From Blasia pusilla (taxonomy: Eukaryota > Marchantiophyta > Marchantiopsida > Blasiales): a DNA stretch of 64,000 bases. Shown piece by piece: positions 1-11,515 of this stretch; within the stretch, counting starts at the first letter, position 1, and every line of letters starts with the position of its first letter. The translations under genes and the position numbers were made by a program. The notes under the pieces were generated by a model. It made no database searches and was not told the DNA's origin. It was given only the letters and a program-made list of their open reading frames with translations. The stretch lies in assembly GCA_050084515.1 (NCBI GenBank), contig CM114275.1:14136001-14200000 (forward strand). The letters run 5' to 3'.

Positions 1-2019
1 TCTTGTGTGTATAGGTATCGAGGCTCCTCAAGCTTGTTACAGAATTGGACCTATCCATGTGCTGAACATGTGGTTGAGTGCAGTTTGGACTTCTCGTGAA
101 CCATGTTCACATGTGATGAACCCTGCAAGCAGAGTAGTCCTTTTGGGCGCTTACAGCCTGAAGTGTGGCAACTACAATAGGTGCCCGGGCCATGAGCTCC
201 CGTCTTTGGTTGAACCAAGAGGAACCACCGATTGAGGGGAATAAGGCTTCTCGTTGAAAGATGCTACAGTTGATTTAAGGGGTGTTGTGGAAGTGTGCAC
301 ATACAGTCTCATGATCACAACTTCCTCGCAAAGGTCCACCAAGCGGATCTCTACCTCCACATCATTGGCAATCACACGCTTGTCAACAGTGAGGTGCTGC
401 AATATGGTTAGATACACATGATATGACACCCTCTCCAGACGTAACAATGGAGAGTCCAGTATTTGGGTAGCCATGCAAAGTTGTTGGAGTCTCATATGTA
501 AATCATGGTCTCCATTGACGTCATGTGCATGTCCTGCAATCTTGTGAAGCGTGTCCAAAAGGAGCATTGTGTGCGTGGCTGACAATTGGGTTTCATGCAT
601 GTTGTACATCTCTGTTATGGCCTGTCACTAGTAAAGAAGTTGGATCATGAACACTGGAAATCTAGTGATAATCAATTGTGTGCTCTTTCCTCCACCTTTA
701 GGTGAAGGTCATGGTTGAGAACCAATCCAGATAAAAGTAAGCTCGTTAAGAAAAGGAGGAAAAGAACGTAAATCTCTCTGTAGAATATGAAGAGAATTTT
801 GGCTGATGGGCACAAACCTGCACCAACAGCAACTGAACTGTTGTACCGCACCTCACATAGGATTTCAACATTTGTAAACGATGTGCTTGCCCGATCTCTT
901 TTTTCTACTAGGGCGGCAACATCATCTGCTTTTTGTTTGTGACTGTAAGATAGGCCCTCTTCTGCCAGATGTGCAACCTGAATCTCCTCTCCACAATCCA
1001 CCAGCTTTGGCATGTCTGGCAAAGTCTCAGATGATGCATCCTGCACTTCTTGCCATTTATCATCTGGGAACAGGCTCCCGATATTAGTCATCAGCCATAC
1101 AAAGGCAGCAACACCTATTGCTGCCAAACTCTGATGAGGCCACTTGATATACCCTGTCCGCAAGGATAAAATTATGCTCGGCAAGGGGTTGACCACTGGA
1201 TAGAATTTCACAAAAAGATCTACCACAAGCTGCAAAGCCAATATGCATGTTTCAAACAACCATGCATCAATCTCCAGCTCAGCCTCCTCCTTCTCAGGAA
1301 CACCTTTGATATGGGCAGCCGGCTTAGTGGCTCGTCAAACATAATCAAATATTGGAAACAAAACAGAGTCTAACACCTTTTCCCACAATCCAAGGAAACA
1401 AGTGTCCATGCTATCGTAGGCTATCCAGGGCACTTTTCCGAATGTCTGGACGAGGATTGAATGTCAATTCGGACAATCCTGAACATTGAAAATATCATAT
1501 TGTAAGGTCACGACGGAAGTTCAAATGTGACAAACGCACATGAATATGTATACCTCACAATTGCAAATTCAAACTCTAGAAATCAGTCAGATCGAAAAGG
1601 CAAGTGGAGACATGATTCTATATTGAAGGGCTACAACTCACCTCTAGGAGAGGGAACCAGAAAAAAAGGTGGTCCTCTCTATCTATAAAAGTAGAGAACT
1701 GAGACTCTTCTACATCCCCAATCTTTGGTGATGATTGCGCAGACTTTCCAAAAAAAATTTCCTTGTTCCTTGAAGCCCCCAGCTAGCTTACCTTCAGCCA
1801 ATTTCAAGGCACAAAACCTCAGGAAAGCAATGGCATTCAAACTGGTATCTTTCTTGAATCTACTATTTGTAAATGAAATCAAAAGTTAACACATTCAGTG
1901 AAAGTCGTCGTTTCAGTCTCTGTGATACACATGAAGTATTCTCTGACTATCTTCTCGATGGTCTCAAATGCCAGTAGTACAATGGTCTTGTGGTCATCAG
2001 TGGTTGCAGTTGTGAACAC
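1..2019 (-). pseudogene. BIG-type Sec7 ARF-GEF, 3' part, unprocessed pseudogene
   Basis: Plant BIG proteins are large guanine-nucleotide exchange factors for ARF GTPases at the trans-Golgi network. Reading down the minus strand, recognisable C-terminal (HDS) segments appear in order. They are 2019-1642 (TTATTDDHKTIVLLAFETI, then NSRFKKDTSLNAIAFLRFCA), 1478-818 (LSELTFNPRPDIRKSALDSL, SVLFPIFDYV, then ETCILALQLVVDLFVKFYP and PHQSLAAIGVAAFVWLM), 621-150 (ITEMYNMHETQLSA, LLLDTLHKIAGHAHDVNGD, DSPLLRLERVSYHVYLTILQ) and about 105-20 (CEHGSREVQTALNHMF). Intron sequence with splice-like borders remains, so this is not a retrocopy. Breaks: a frameshift near 1410, an in-frame TGA near 1340 where the family has Arg, a frameshift near 860, a missing exon between about 150 and 105, and a stop near 25. 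The Sec7 domain is not in this piece. Family assignment is from recalled conserved segments; I am confident of the family, not of the paralog. Confidence 0.85.
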
Positions 2020-2339
2020 TTGCACAAAAAATTTCCTTTCTGTGACAAAGACCAACTATTAGATAATATCAACACGTAGCTGATTACCAATGATCTTCCT
2101 CTATTGACACCATGTCTAGCCATCCCCGCAGGTATAATAGGACAGACAGGTCATTCTTGTGACTTGCCTCTAATGTGTCAGTGAAAAGGTGTCACTTGTC
2201 AGTGACTCAACACTCCTAGACGTGAATTGCATTTTCTTTAGTTAGGACATGTTTTCTGTTTTAGGAAGGGCATGACACAATAGAGTTCCCTAAGGTAAGA
2301 GGCACAATAGAGCAATCTAGCAAGCAAAGGACAATCTTT

Positions 2340-3220
2340 GCTCAGTCTTTGCTATGACTATCATAGGTCTAGTGAAGTTCATTCTTGGAACCAAAGTTGA
2401 GAGGAACAGAGCAGAAGGATGGATTAGACTCAGTCAGACTCACTACATTGATGCGATGCTGACAAGGTAAAGAATGGCCGAGTCAAAGCCACTTTCTACT
2501 GAAATGGATCCTGGGTGGAAACTTGCCAAAACAGGTGTAGAAAAATAGGAGGAGAATGAGAATGTTGAAAACCTTCAACATTTGTATTAGAGTGTTGTGG
2601 GTTCTCTGATGTTTGCCATGGTTTGCACAAGGCCAGATATCTCATATGCAGTGGGAGCACTGACCAGGAACACGTCTAAACCTACTCTCACACATTGGAG
2701 ATGTGTAAAGAGAGTCTTACGGTACTGGAAAGGTACCAAGAATGCATATCTCGAATATATGAAACAAGGATGCTTTCCTATATTGATTGGCTTCACAGAT
2801 GCTAGTTGGGGGGATGATCCTTACAACAATAGGTCTACTGGTGGATATGTATTTACATTGAGTGGGGGTGCTATCAGTTGTCGCAGCAAGCAGCAAACAT
2901 ATGTTGCCTTGTCCACAACATAAGCTGAGCTTATGGCAGCTTCAAATGCTACTCAAGAAGTAGGTTGGCTGAGGAGATTGTTAGAGGAGGTTTGTTATAA
3001 GTAGAATGATGGAACTGTCTTATATTGTGATAAATACAGGAAGTATAAATCTTCTCCAGAATCCCGTTCATCATCCTAGGACTAAGCATATAAATATTAG
3101 AAGAGTATTTATAGAGGAGAAAGAAAATGAGCAAATAGTCTAACTAGTATATTGTCATATAGAGGATATGACAATTGATATATTGATAAAGGCATGGTCA
3201 AGAGATAAGCACAACAAATG
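2340..3220 (+). pseudogene. Ty1/copia pol 3' fragment (end of RT plus RNase H)
   Basis: The translation contains the copia RT C-terminal signature LMFAMVCTRPDISYAVGALT and the RNase H-type segment GFTDASWGDDPYNNRSTGGY followed by SRKQ-like and AELMA-like stretches, across several in-frame stops. It runs directly into an LTR start (TGTTAGTATTTCAC) at 3221, as expected for the 3' end of a plus-strand copia element. The 5' two thirds of the element are absent, and sequence to the left is the BIG pseudogene. It is decayed and not functional. Confidence 0.85.
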
Positions 3221-3415
3221 TGTTAGTATTTCACATAAAATTGTCTGCTGTTTTCTTCCAGTTTTTTTTTTTTAAAACTATGGTTAGTTCTGCAAACTAT
3301 GGTTGGAAGTTTATCATAGTTACAAGTCTCAGTTAGTCTACTAGTTACCTCTTTAACTATTCTTGTGAGTTTTGGTTATGTTAAATTGTGCACATGGTGT
3401 GCTGGCCTCCCCTGT
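3221..3415 (+). repeat. LTR_B fragment (3' LTR of the copia piece), truncated
   Basis: Begins TGTTAGTATTTCACATAAAA and matches, in opposite orientation, the first ~190 bp of the LTRs ending at 27291 and 29053 (shared landmarks: AACTATGGTTGGAAGTTTAT and GTGCACATGGTGT). It stops abruptly at about 3415, where CACTA transposase sequence starts, so the LTR was truncated by, or joined to, the CACTA element. Confidence 0.8.
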
Positions 3416-6345
3416 AGCAAAAAAACTCATTGGTAAACTAGGCTTGGGTTACAACAGTATCCATGCTTGTCTGGTTGGACGTGTTTTATTCTGGGGTGAT
3501 TTGGCTGAAGCTGAGATCCGTCCATTATGTGGGAAACCAAGGTTTTGGAAAGTGGGCAGAACGTTGGTACCATGTAAGGTACTAAGGCATTTTCCTGTTA
3601 TACCTCGGATGAGACGTATGTTTAGATGCAGGACGTTGTCTGAATTGTTGACTTGGTCCCCCTTGAACCAGAGCAAGGATGGCTTAGTAAGGCATACAGC
3701 TGATTGCAAGGCATGGCGCCACATGGACAACTTATATCCAGACTTTGCCGAGGAGAAGAGGAATTGCAGGTTTGGGCTAGCTTTGGACGGAGTGAATCCA
3801 TTTTCAGACAAGTCGAGTTCGTGGTCAACATGGCCCGTGCTCCTTGTTAATTATAACTTGCCTCCTTGGCTCCAGAAAAAAAAATTCTTTGTGATGCTTT
3901 CTTTGATCATACTAGGAAAGGAGAGTGTAAATGGGAAAAACATAGACACATACTTGCTTCCTCTAGTAGAAGAGTTCCAGGAAATGTGGAAAGGGGTTCA
4001 ATTTCACGACGTTCGGAAGGTAGGCGGAAGTTGGAACTTCATGTTTAGGGCTACCTTACTATGGACCATAAATGATTACCCGACATACGGAACTGTCGCA
4101 TGGCATAGCCACGGTGGAAAACTAGGATGTACTATATGCGAGCCTCGAGTGGATTCTGATTTTTCAAAGTCTTGTGGCAAGCCCATATATGGTTGTCATC
4201 GTTGATATCTCCCATTGAGCATCCATGGAGGACCCGTAGGTATGGATCTCATTTCAACGGGAGTGCTGAACTCAGACCACGTGTGCCTGGACTGCTTTCT
4301 GGAGAGATTATTGGATGGGCAAATGAAAAACATACATATGATCAGAGTGGGGGTCGAGAAGACGGCTCCATTGATCCCTACAAGAGAACAGGGGTGAAAA
4401 GGCTGAGTATACTATATTCGTTGCCTTACTGGCCAGTATCCTGCTTCCTCTCTATATTATCTATTCTTTTTGTTATGAAATAGTGGTTATAGAGGATGAT
4501 AGCTTTTGTTTGATTTCATTGTGGATATTAGCTATTATGTTCAAGTCGTGAGATTTCCATGCTTCCTTGACGATACAATCAGAATTTGCTTATACGTCAT
4601 ACGTTAGATGTAATGCACGTTGAGAAGAATATCGTTGAGAATCTAGTGAAGACCTTATTTGGAGTGAAAGATACTGTGAAAGTAAGGAGAGATTTGGAGG
4701 CCCGTGGGATTCGATCCCATTTGTGGTTGCAACCCAATCCTAGTAGACCCCAAGTTTTGCTTAAACCAGATTCCGATTATTGTCTCTCTCCCATAACTTG
4801 AATACTTTCCTTTCAAAGATTCAGAACTTGAAGGTGCCATCTGGATATTGTGGAGAACTCTCCAAGCATGTGGTTAATCGAAAATTGGGCAATATGATGA
4901 TTACCATGTCTTCATTCAGCAAGTCCTTTTTGCATCCATGGTGTCGAAGGACCATGTGAGAATGGCGGTTATTAGATTACATTTTTAGAATGGGGTACAA
5001 AGGTATATGATCCGACTTTATTCGACAAACTCCTTGAAGAGATATAACCCTTTGTCTCTTTGAAATGCATTTCCCTCATCTTTCTTGGACGTGATGACAC
5101 ATTTTTTGATTCATGTCGAGAAGAATTGGACACATGTAAAAATGGAGTGGTATATGGGGTACATGAAAAAATATGTACGGTCTAAAGCTAGGCCAGAGGG
5201 GTGTATGGCAGAAGGGTATGTGAAGGACGAGGCATTAGGGTTTGTGACATAGTATATGAAAAGGTTTGAAGATGTGCGGACGGGAGTGTGGGATGATGGG
5301 GAGGAAGAGGGGGTCGTTGGTGAGGAGCTAGAAGGTGCGGGCACTCCAGTTTGACTTTCACGAGAAATGATCAACTTAGCACATCATTATGTGTTGCATA
5401 ATACAAAGGTCATGGTTGATTGGCAAAGGTAAAACTCTCCAATATATGCTTTTCAAGGTTATAGTTATGTTAATTATGATTCGGACTCTCAAAGTGTATA
5501 TTATTTTGGTATTGACACATTAAATACAAAAGAATTTACTAATCCCATTAACGTTGTTATTGAACAGGAAATATCAGTCATGTTCGAGAGACATTCCTAC
5601 CGAAAAGTGGATCCACCTTGCCATCACATAGGATGCAATTGACAACTCAAAAGATCCAGATGCTCATCTACTATCGTTAGCTAAATCTCCTAATAGTAGG
5701 GCATTGTCATTCAAGAGTATGAAAGCCTACGGAAACCACTACAGGGTAGAAGGGACAAGTGGTGCGACATCCTTCTCCACTTATGATAGTGGAATAGGTG
5801 CAGTTGATGAAAAAATTTCCAACCAGAATTGTTTATATTCGTATGTTGGGGTGTTGGTTGATATTCTCTTACTTGATTATGGGATTGTAGAACAACCCAT
5901 AATACTAATGCGAGGGCGGTGGGTTAAAGCAGATTGGGATTCAAGAGTAGGATCCATAAAATTGGATAAAGAGGGTTTTCTGTTGGCCAACTTGAGGTCA
6001 TGCGAGCCATTAGATCACCAGCCATTTGTTTTCCCATCACAAGTGCAACAAGTGTTTTATGGAGATGCCGATGAGGGTGGAGGATGGAAAGTGGTAATGA
6101 GGAAGGAAGCTAGAGCTCGGAGAGTTTATTTTGATGAGTTAGAGTTCCTAGATGGAGCTTGTAATGCCTATCCCGCATTCCATACCACATGCATGGAACC
6201 AGGGAATCTACCAGATGCAAGTACCGTAGGAGCTAGAGTGCTAAGTGATGCAGATCGATGGAACCTGAACATGGAGATAACTCGACATACAAGAATCCGC
6301 GACTGTGCTCCTCCCGACTATTTCAGTACTCAAGAAAATAAGGTT
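3416..6345 (+). pseudogene. CACTA (En/Spm-like) transposase, decayed
   Basis: Plant CACTA elements encode a TNPD/Tnp2-type transposase. Segments occur in the expected order: GKLGLGYNSIHACLVGRVLFW (about 3435-3500), LALDGVNPFSDKSSSWSTWP and NYNLPPW (3776-3870), LLWTINDYPTYG (4055-4095), a LPYW remnant (4420), DVMHVEKNIVENLVKTLFG (4605-4665), a KIGQYDDYHVFIQQVL-like stretch (4885-4930), ARPEGCMAEGYVKDEALGF (5188-5245), then a C-terminal DUF4216-like region from 5704 (KSMKAYGNHYRVEGT, YDSGIGAV). Many stops and frameshifts break it, though 5704-6465 is still open for 253 codons. No CACTA terminal inverted repeat was seen at either edge. The left edge abuts a truncated copia LTR and the right edge abuts another LTR near 6345. 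Confidence 0.85.
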
Positions 6346-6651
6346 TTCTACCTATTTTTCTTTGTTTCTATTTGTAGAACAATTTTTTCAGGGGCTGCGC
6401 CCTTGGACCCCTATGTCGTCTTGTCACACCAAGGGATGCATCCCCGGACTCTTGTGACCCATTAGGTGCCCCGCACCTTGATGCAATATAGGGTTACATA
6501 ATCCTATTAATGCTTCTCTATAAACCACCTACATCATATTACTATGACTCCTCCGACGTCTAAGTCGGAACCATCAATCTAGGCTTCTCCTTATATTAGG
6601 GGGCCGATCAGATTAATGATGCTGAGAGAAGTGGATGTTGAGAATCCAACA
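6346..6651 (-). repeat. LTR_D, 3' LTR of a minus-strand copia element
   Basis: On the minus strand it starts TGTTGGATTCTCAACATCC, immediately preceded by the purine tract GAGGGGGGA (polypurine tract, plus-strand 6652-6660) and then by copia RNase H, which is the normal order for a 3' LTR. It carries the GGGGTCC...GGCGCAGCCCC motif often seen near the end of plant LTRs. The far edge joins the CACTA C-terminal coding end near 6345. A partial copy of this same LTR joined to the same CACTA region lies inverted at 40019-40300. Confidence 0.7.
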
Positions 6652-6680
6652 TCCCCCCTCAATATCCACTCTCATGTGGA

Positions 6681-8837
6681 CTACTCTCTTGGATTGATGC
6701 CAAGACCCTTTAGATGCCGTTGAAGTTGATCTCCGCTCATGGCTTTGGTGAAGATGTCCGAACGATTATCCTCTGTTGCACAATAGACTAACTTCAAAAC
6801 CTCTCTCTCGATCAAGTCACAAACAAAATGATACCAAATCTCTATGTGCTTCATACGAGTATGAAACACAGAACTCTGATTGTCACACCACATTACAGTA
6901 GCACTTTGTAGTGCTTCTCTTATGTCCTCCAATATCCATCTCAACATATTGCTTCACAAGAAGCATAACAAGCGGCCTTGTACTCTGCCTTGATAGAAGA
7001 AAGAGCCAATGTAGAATGCTTTTTGCTGACCCATGATACCACACCTGATCCTAACAATAACCCAAAATAGATCTTTGAGAATCTGAGTCTCCTACCCAAT
7101 CCGAGTCACAAAAGGCTATCATTTCCATCCATGCCCTGTAGGTAATGCCGTATTCGATATTGCCTTTGATGTACTTCAACACACGCATCCCTACCTTCCA
7201 ATGATTCTCACGAGGCTTAGTTGAGAACCTATTCAACACTCCTACAAAAAAGCTAATGTTTGGTCTTGTGTTGCACAAAAATATCAAATTGTCCAGAAGC
7301 TTTCCGTACAACTTTTCATGTATCAATGGTGAAGCATCCTCCATTGAGAGTTTTAACTTTACCTGTATTGGCGAGACTACTACCTTACACTCGGTCATCC
7401 CAAATGCCTTCAAGATTTCTCTAGCATACTTTTGCCGAGAGAAAAAAATAGAATCTAATTGTTGCCAAATCTCTAAGCCTAGAAAATAGTGCAAACGACC
7501 TAAATATGACATTTCAACACTTCATTTATTTCCTCTATTTTCTTACGGTGGTCTATTTTCTTACTATCAACATATACATCCCATCTTTGCAAACGACATA
7601 CAAATTTTCTTTTGACTGACTCTTGATGAGAACCCTCTCTCGGAAGAGTGTATCTATTCATTGATACCATACCCTTGGGGCTTGCTTCAACCCATACGAT
7701 GCTCGATGAAGCAAACACACTTTCTCTTCTGATCCTGGTATCTCAAAACTTGGTGGTTGAGATACATACACCTCCTCCTTGAGACTATCTTTTAGAAATG
7801 GAGACTTCATATCATATTGGTATACAAGCCAACATCTTGTTGTCACCACCGCTAGAAAAATTTGAATGGTTGTCATCCTTGCGGTAGGAGCAAAAGTCTC
7901 ATAGTAATCAAAACCTTTGATTTGTGAATATCCTTGTGCAACCAACCTCGCTTTGAGTTTATCCAATGTACTGTCCAACTTGTACTTGGTCTTATACACC
8001 CACTTGGTGCGTATTATCTTCCTTTCCTTTGGCTTCTCAACCAAAGTCCAACTTTGATTTCTTTGAATAACGCCCATCTCCATCTACATGGCCTCTCTCC
8101 ATTTAGGATAAGCAAGGGCCTCATCCAAGCATGATGGCTCTTCCACCTTCAAGACCTCTCTCACCAAGGCCATGTTGACGAGATGTGCGGAAGCTCTATT
8201 TTGCTCCTCTATTCTTTTGGATCTCCTTGGATGCGTAGCAACTTCATCAGTTGCTGGTGGATCCTTACCATCCAAGAGCTGCTTTATCCACTTAGGGTAT
8301 GATGGCCATAGTGGAAGAGCACGTTTCTCTTTGTAATCATCACCAAATTCTTCTTCTTGATGATCTCGTGCAAACATTGATGATATGCTCGATTTAGTGG
8401 GTTATCTCTTTGTTTGAGGATAATGTGGATAAACCACTGATATCCGCCACTTGACGAGGCTATTCCTGGAATACCACATCATGACTCACAAGCATCTTCT
8501 TTGGCTTAGGACACCATAAGCAATAAGCTTTAGACTCATCACTGTATCCCATAAAGATGAGCTTTCTGCTCTTGGACTCCATCTTGGTCCTAGATGCATC
8601 AGGAATATGTACAAAGCATTCGCTACCAAAAGTCTTGAAGTGTTGGATTGATGTTACCTTACCTGAGTATACTTGATGAGGAGTCATGCCTTGCATTAAC
8701 TTGGTAGAATTTCTATTTAGAATGTAATTGGCAGTATTAACAACTTTAGCCCAAAATCCTTTTGTGAAACCTTTTTCCCGATGGGGGCCTGCCGTGCACG
8801 TATGGCTGCGGGCAGGTGCAAGCTGCACGCGGGCCAC
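6681..8837 (-). pseudogene. Ty1/copia pol 3' half (integrase core end, RT, RNase H)
   Basis: On the minus strand the order is integrase end (8775-8460: GFWAKVVNTANYILNRNSTK, GYSDESKAYCLWCPK), a linker with HPRRSKR (about 8210), RT (8083-7500: SWTLVEKP, TKWVYKTKYKLDSTLDKLKA, RLVAQGYSQIKGFDYYETFA, YGLKQAPRVWYQ), then RT end and RNase H (7512-6681: YLGRLHYFLGLEIWQQ, RPNISFFVGVLNRFSTKPRE, HIEIWYHFVCDLIERE). Copia pol cuts, inserts and reverse-transcribes the element. Stops and frameshifts divide it into at least five pieces, and the 5' part (gag, protease, integrase zinc finger) is missing beyond about 8775, where unrelated GC-rich sequence begins. Confidence 0.9.
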
Positions 8838-9011
8838 AAAACGGGTGTTGGCTCGGCTAGCCGGGTCTACATAACAGGCTCAAATACGGGCCACGGATGT
8901 CGTATGCCTACATCTCTTGAACGTCAATCTTTAGTGTTGCGAAAGCATACATTCTATAGGACACACTTTCACACTATAGGACACACTTAATCTGCACCCA
9001 AATACATTCAT
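8776..9011. other. GC-rich spacer, no gene recognised
   Basis: Sequence between the truncated copia integrase and the inverted-repeat element. It is GC-rich compared with its surroundings (many GGGC and GCACG runs) and has no coding similarity I recognise. Confidence 0.4.
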
Positions 9012-10111
9012 GTTAGTATGGTCCAGGTCAATCATCCTTCTAACTCACCAAGCTCTCAACTCAGCACCTCATCAAGCTCAACCTTCCTTCTTCCTAGCTT
9101 CCCAACACAAGCAAGTCTTCCAAGACTTGGGACATACTTTCTCTTTAGTCCAAGCACCTAAAACGGCATTCGTACGCCTAGCAGTCCCAACTGTCCAATG
9201 GACCTTGCATGTCGCGACTCTCCTTACCAAACGAATGCCAAGCAAAACATCAGAACTCTAGCAGGCTCACACTAGGATGGTTGCGCTTAGGAGAGGTCTT
9301 TTAGAAGATTTGCAAGAGACAAAATGTGCAAATATAGTTTGTGTGTTTCATGCATTTATGGTCGCGACTAGGAAACTTGAACCACACACACAACTTCAGA
9401 GGAGTTGAGTCTAGGAAGGTTAGTTGCCAAAGAGGTGAGAACCATATTTGGAACGCGACTAGTGTTTGGGGTTTTGAAAGTATTTTAGACCATAACGTTT
9501 AGTCCCAAGATTTTTCTTAGACAAGTAAGATGGTGTTGGAAAGATTATGCAAAGTCGGTTCCAACGTACCAAAGATCTTAGCAAACACACAAGTAGAGGC
9601 TCACATATTGGACGAAAACGACTAATGCATGGAGTTGGGTCGAGGGCCAAAAAGAGGGGCCTAATTGTCTTTTCCCCAAAGTTAGGGAGAGGGCGGAGAT
9701 CCCCAAAAGTGCTAGTAAGGGGAAGTGTCTCCAAGGATGCTTGGGACTCAAATCCCACTTTGGGGCGCCATGGGGCGGCTCAAGGGCACGGAATGGAGCG
9801 GGAGTTTGGTGTTGGGACTCAAAACCCAAACCTAGTCCAAGGGAGTGGATTTCAAACGCCACACTTGGATTCTAATCCGCGACTCATTTAAGTGAGTCTC
9901 TGTTAGGGACTCATTCAAGGTCCATTGGACATTTGGGACCGCCAAACGTGCAAATGCCGATTGAGATGCCTCAACTAACCAGAAAGTATGTCCCAAGTCT
10001 TGAGAGACTTTCCGTTGTTGTAAAGCAAGAAACTAGGAAGGTTGAGCTTGATGAGAGGCCGATTCAAGAACTCGGTGAGTTGGAGCGCTGATTGACCTAG
10101 ACCCAACTAAC
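9012..10111. mobile_element. Foldback/MULE-like element with ~150-bp terminal inverted repeats
   Basis: The left end (9012-9165) and the right end (about 9958-10111) are imperfect inverted repeats of each other. Shared landmarks are AGGTCAATCA near the tips, then CTCATCAAGCTCAACCTTCC and CAAGACTTGGGACATACTTTC. The ~790-bp interior (9230-9950) has no transposase; it is itself a repeat, found again in inverted orientation at 37780-38510. No clear target-site duplication is visible, so the class is uncertain (non-autonomous MULE, foldback, or chance pairing of two inverted copies). Confidence 0.5.
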
Positions 10112-10119
10112 GTAAGTGC

Positions 10120-10460
10120 GTGTTTCAAGAAATATGGAGCAGTCATTAAGGATGCCAATGGGAAAGTATTGGGTGAAGGTATAGGTCGTGGAAATATCTA
10201 CCAATTGTTTGCTTTCATGAAAAGTCTAGGTAGCTGTAAGTCATGGCATGAAAGTTTTGGTCACCTAAGCTTTCCTTTACTGAGTCAGATGCAGAAATCT
10301 GGCATGGTCGCTGATTTACCAACAAATTTTGGAGTGTCGGATACATGTGAAGCTTGTTTGATGGGAAAGCAACATCGACAACCATTTCCACAAGAATCCA
10401 GCAATAGAGCAAAGGCTCCTCTAGAGTTGATACATATGGACCTATGTGGTAAAATCTAAT
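10120..10460 (+). pseudogene. Ty1/copia gag-pre-integrase / integrase zinc-finger fragment
   Basis: An open stretch of 96 codons from 10169 carries the HHCC zinc-binding layout of copia integrase: WHESFGHLSF gives the two His, CEACLMGKQHRQPF the two Cys, and LELIHMDLCGKI marks the start of the catalytic core. It ends abruptly at 10460 and is followed by gypsy sequence, so it is a fragment. Its orientation is opposite to the copia half at 6.7-8.8 kb. Confidence 0.8.
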
Positions 10461-10469
10461 TGTGGCATT

Positions 10470-11515
10470 AGGTGGTTCTTGGGGATCGACACACCAGGGG
10501 TGATCGGAAGAGACATCCTTGGACTTCTTGGGATGTTTTACAAGTACGCCGGGAGATGATAGCCACAACATCGAGCATAGTTGCGGGTAATGCACGTGGA
10601 TGAGATCAGATTTTCCTATTGGATGTAGGGGAGAAGTCAAGTTCTGTTGTCCGAGATGGGGTTTCATCATAGCAACCATGGATACTTGCATCGGAGAGTC
10701 CTACCGCAATCATGATGGAGATTTGGGAGCCAAATATGGGCCCTATGTTGATAGAAGGAGAGCGGCGCCGGATACATCAGTTCCTAAGGAGTTATCGGAG
10801 CTATTTTGCATTTAATTTAGCATGCAGGATTTGGGTACGCTGAAATATCCAAGGATTCGCATCTAGTTGTCAAGCGACACGCCGATCTTTCGACAATCCT
10901 ATAGGTGTAATGACATGGAGAGGGCTCTGATTCAGAGTACGAGCCATGACTTGGTTGGAGCAAGACAAGAGGAGATGTTGCATGGAGAGTATGCATCTGC
11001 CACTATCATGCCCACCAAAGAGGATGTGCATGGCAACTGGACGGATGGGCGGATGTATGGAGATTTATCGACCTATCAATCGGCAGACAAAGTTTGATAG
11101 GTATACCATGCCCACCTCCGAGGAGATCTTTGATGTTGTTGGGCATGCAAAGATCCTCAGTTCGTTAGATCTTTGAGCCGGATACCATCAACTGTCTATC
11201 AGATTGGAGGATACGTAGAACATGGAATTTTAGGGCATCGATATTCACGGGAAGGATTGTACCAGTGGCGGTTCTTACCATTTGGGTTAAAGAACGCTCC
11301 GGTTGAGTTTCATAGGGTCATGGATAGGATCTTGGTAGGTCTCGATTTTTCTTGGTGTTATATTGATGACATCGTAGTCTTTGGCGCCACGGTTGAGGAG
11401 CACGAGCAACATCTGGAGAAGGTGTTTTGATGATTGCAGTTACATGGTCTGAAGCCATATCCAGGAAAGTGCAAGTTCTTCTACGACTAGATTGAGTACC
11501 TTTTTACATTTGATA
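10470..11515 (+). pseudogene. Ty3/gypsy pol fragment: pre-RT linker and reverse transcriptase
   Basis: The pre-RT linker (about 10590-10800: IGCRGEVKFCCPRWGFIIAT, DTCIGESYRNHDGDLGAKYG) is followed by RT landmarks: ATIMPTKEDVHGNWTDGRM (10996-11050), YTMPTSEEIFDVVGHAKILS (11102-11160), LYQWRFLPFGLKNAPVEF (11260-11312) and the catalytic box YIDDIVVF at 11359. The gypsy RT copies element RNA into DNA. Several frame changes and stops break it, and coding similarity ends near 11515. From recollection of the family, this linker and RT belong to the same gypsy lineage as the protease/methyltransferase remnant at 14.8-18.2 kb, although the orientation is opposite. Confidence 0.85.

Noticed and set aside
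9547-9891. 114-codon open frame inside the inverted-repeat element
   Set aside because: Composition is low-complexity, the homologous copy at 37.9 kb does not keep the frame, and no domain is seen.
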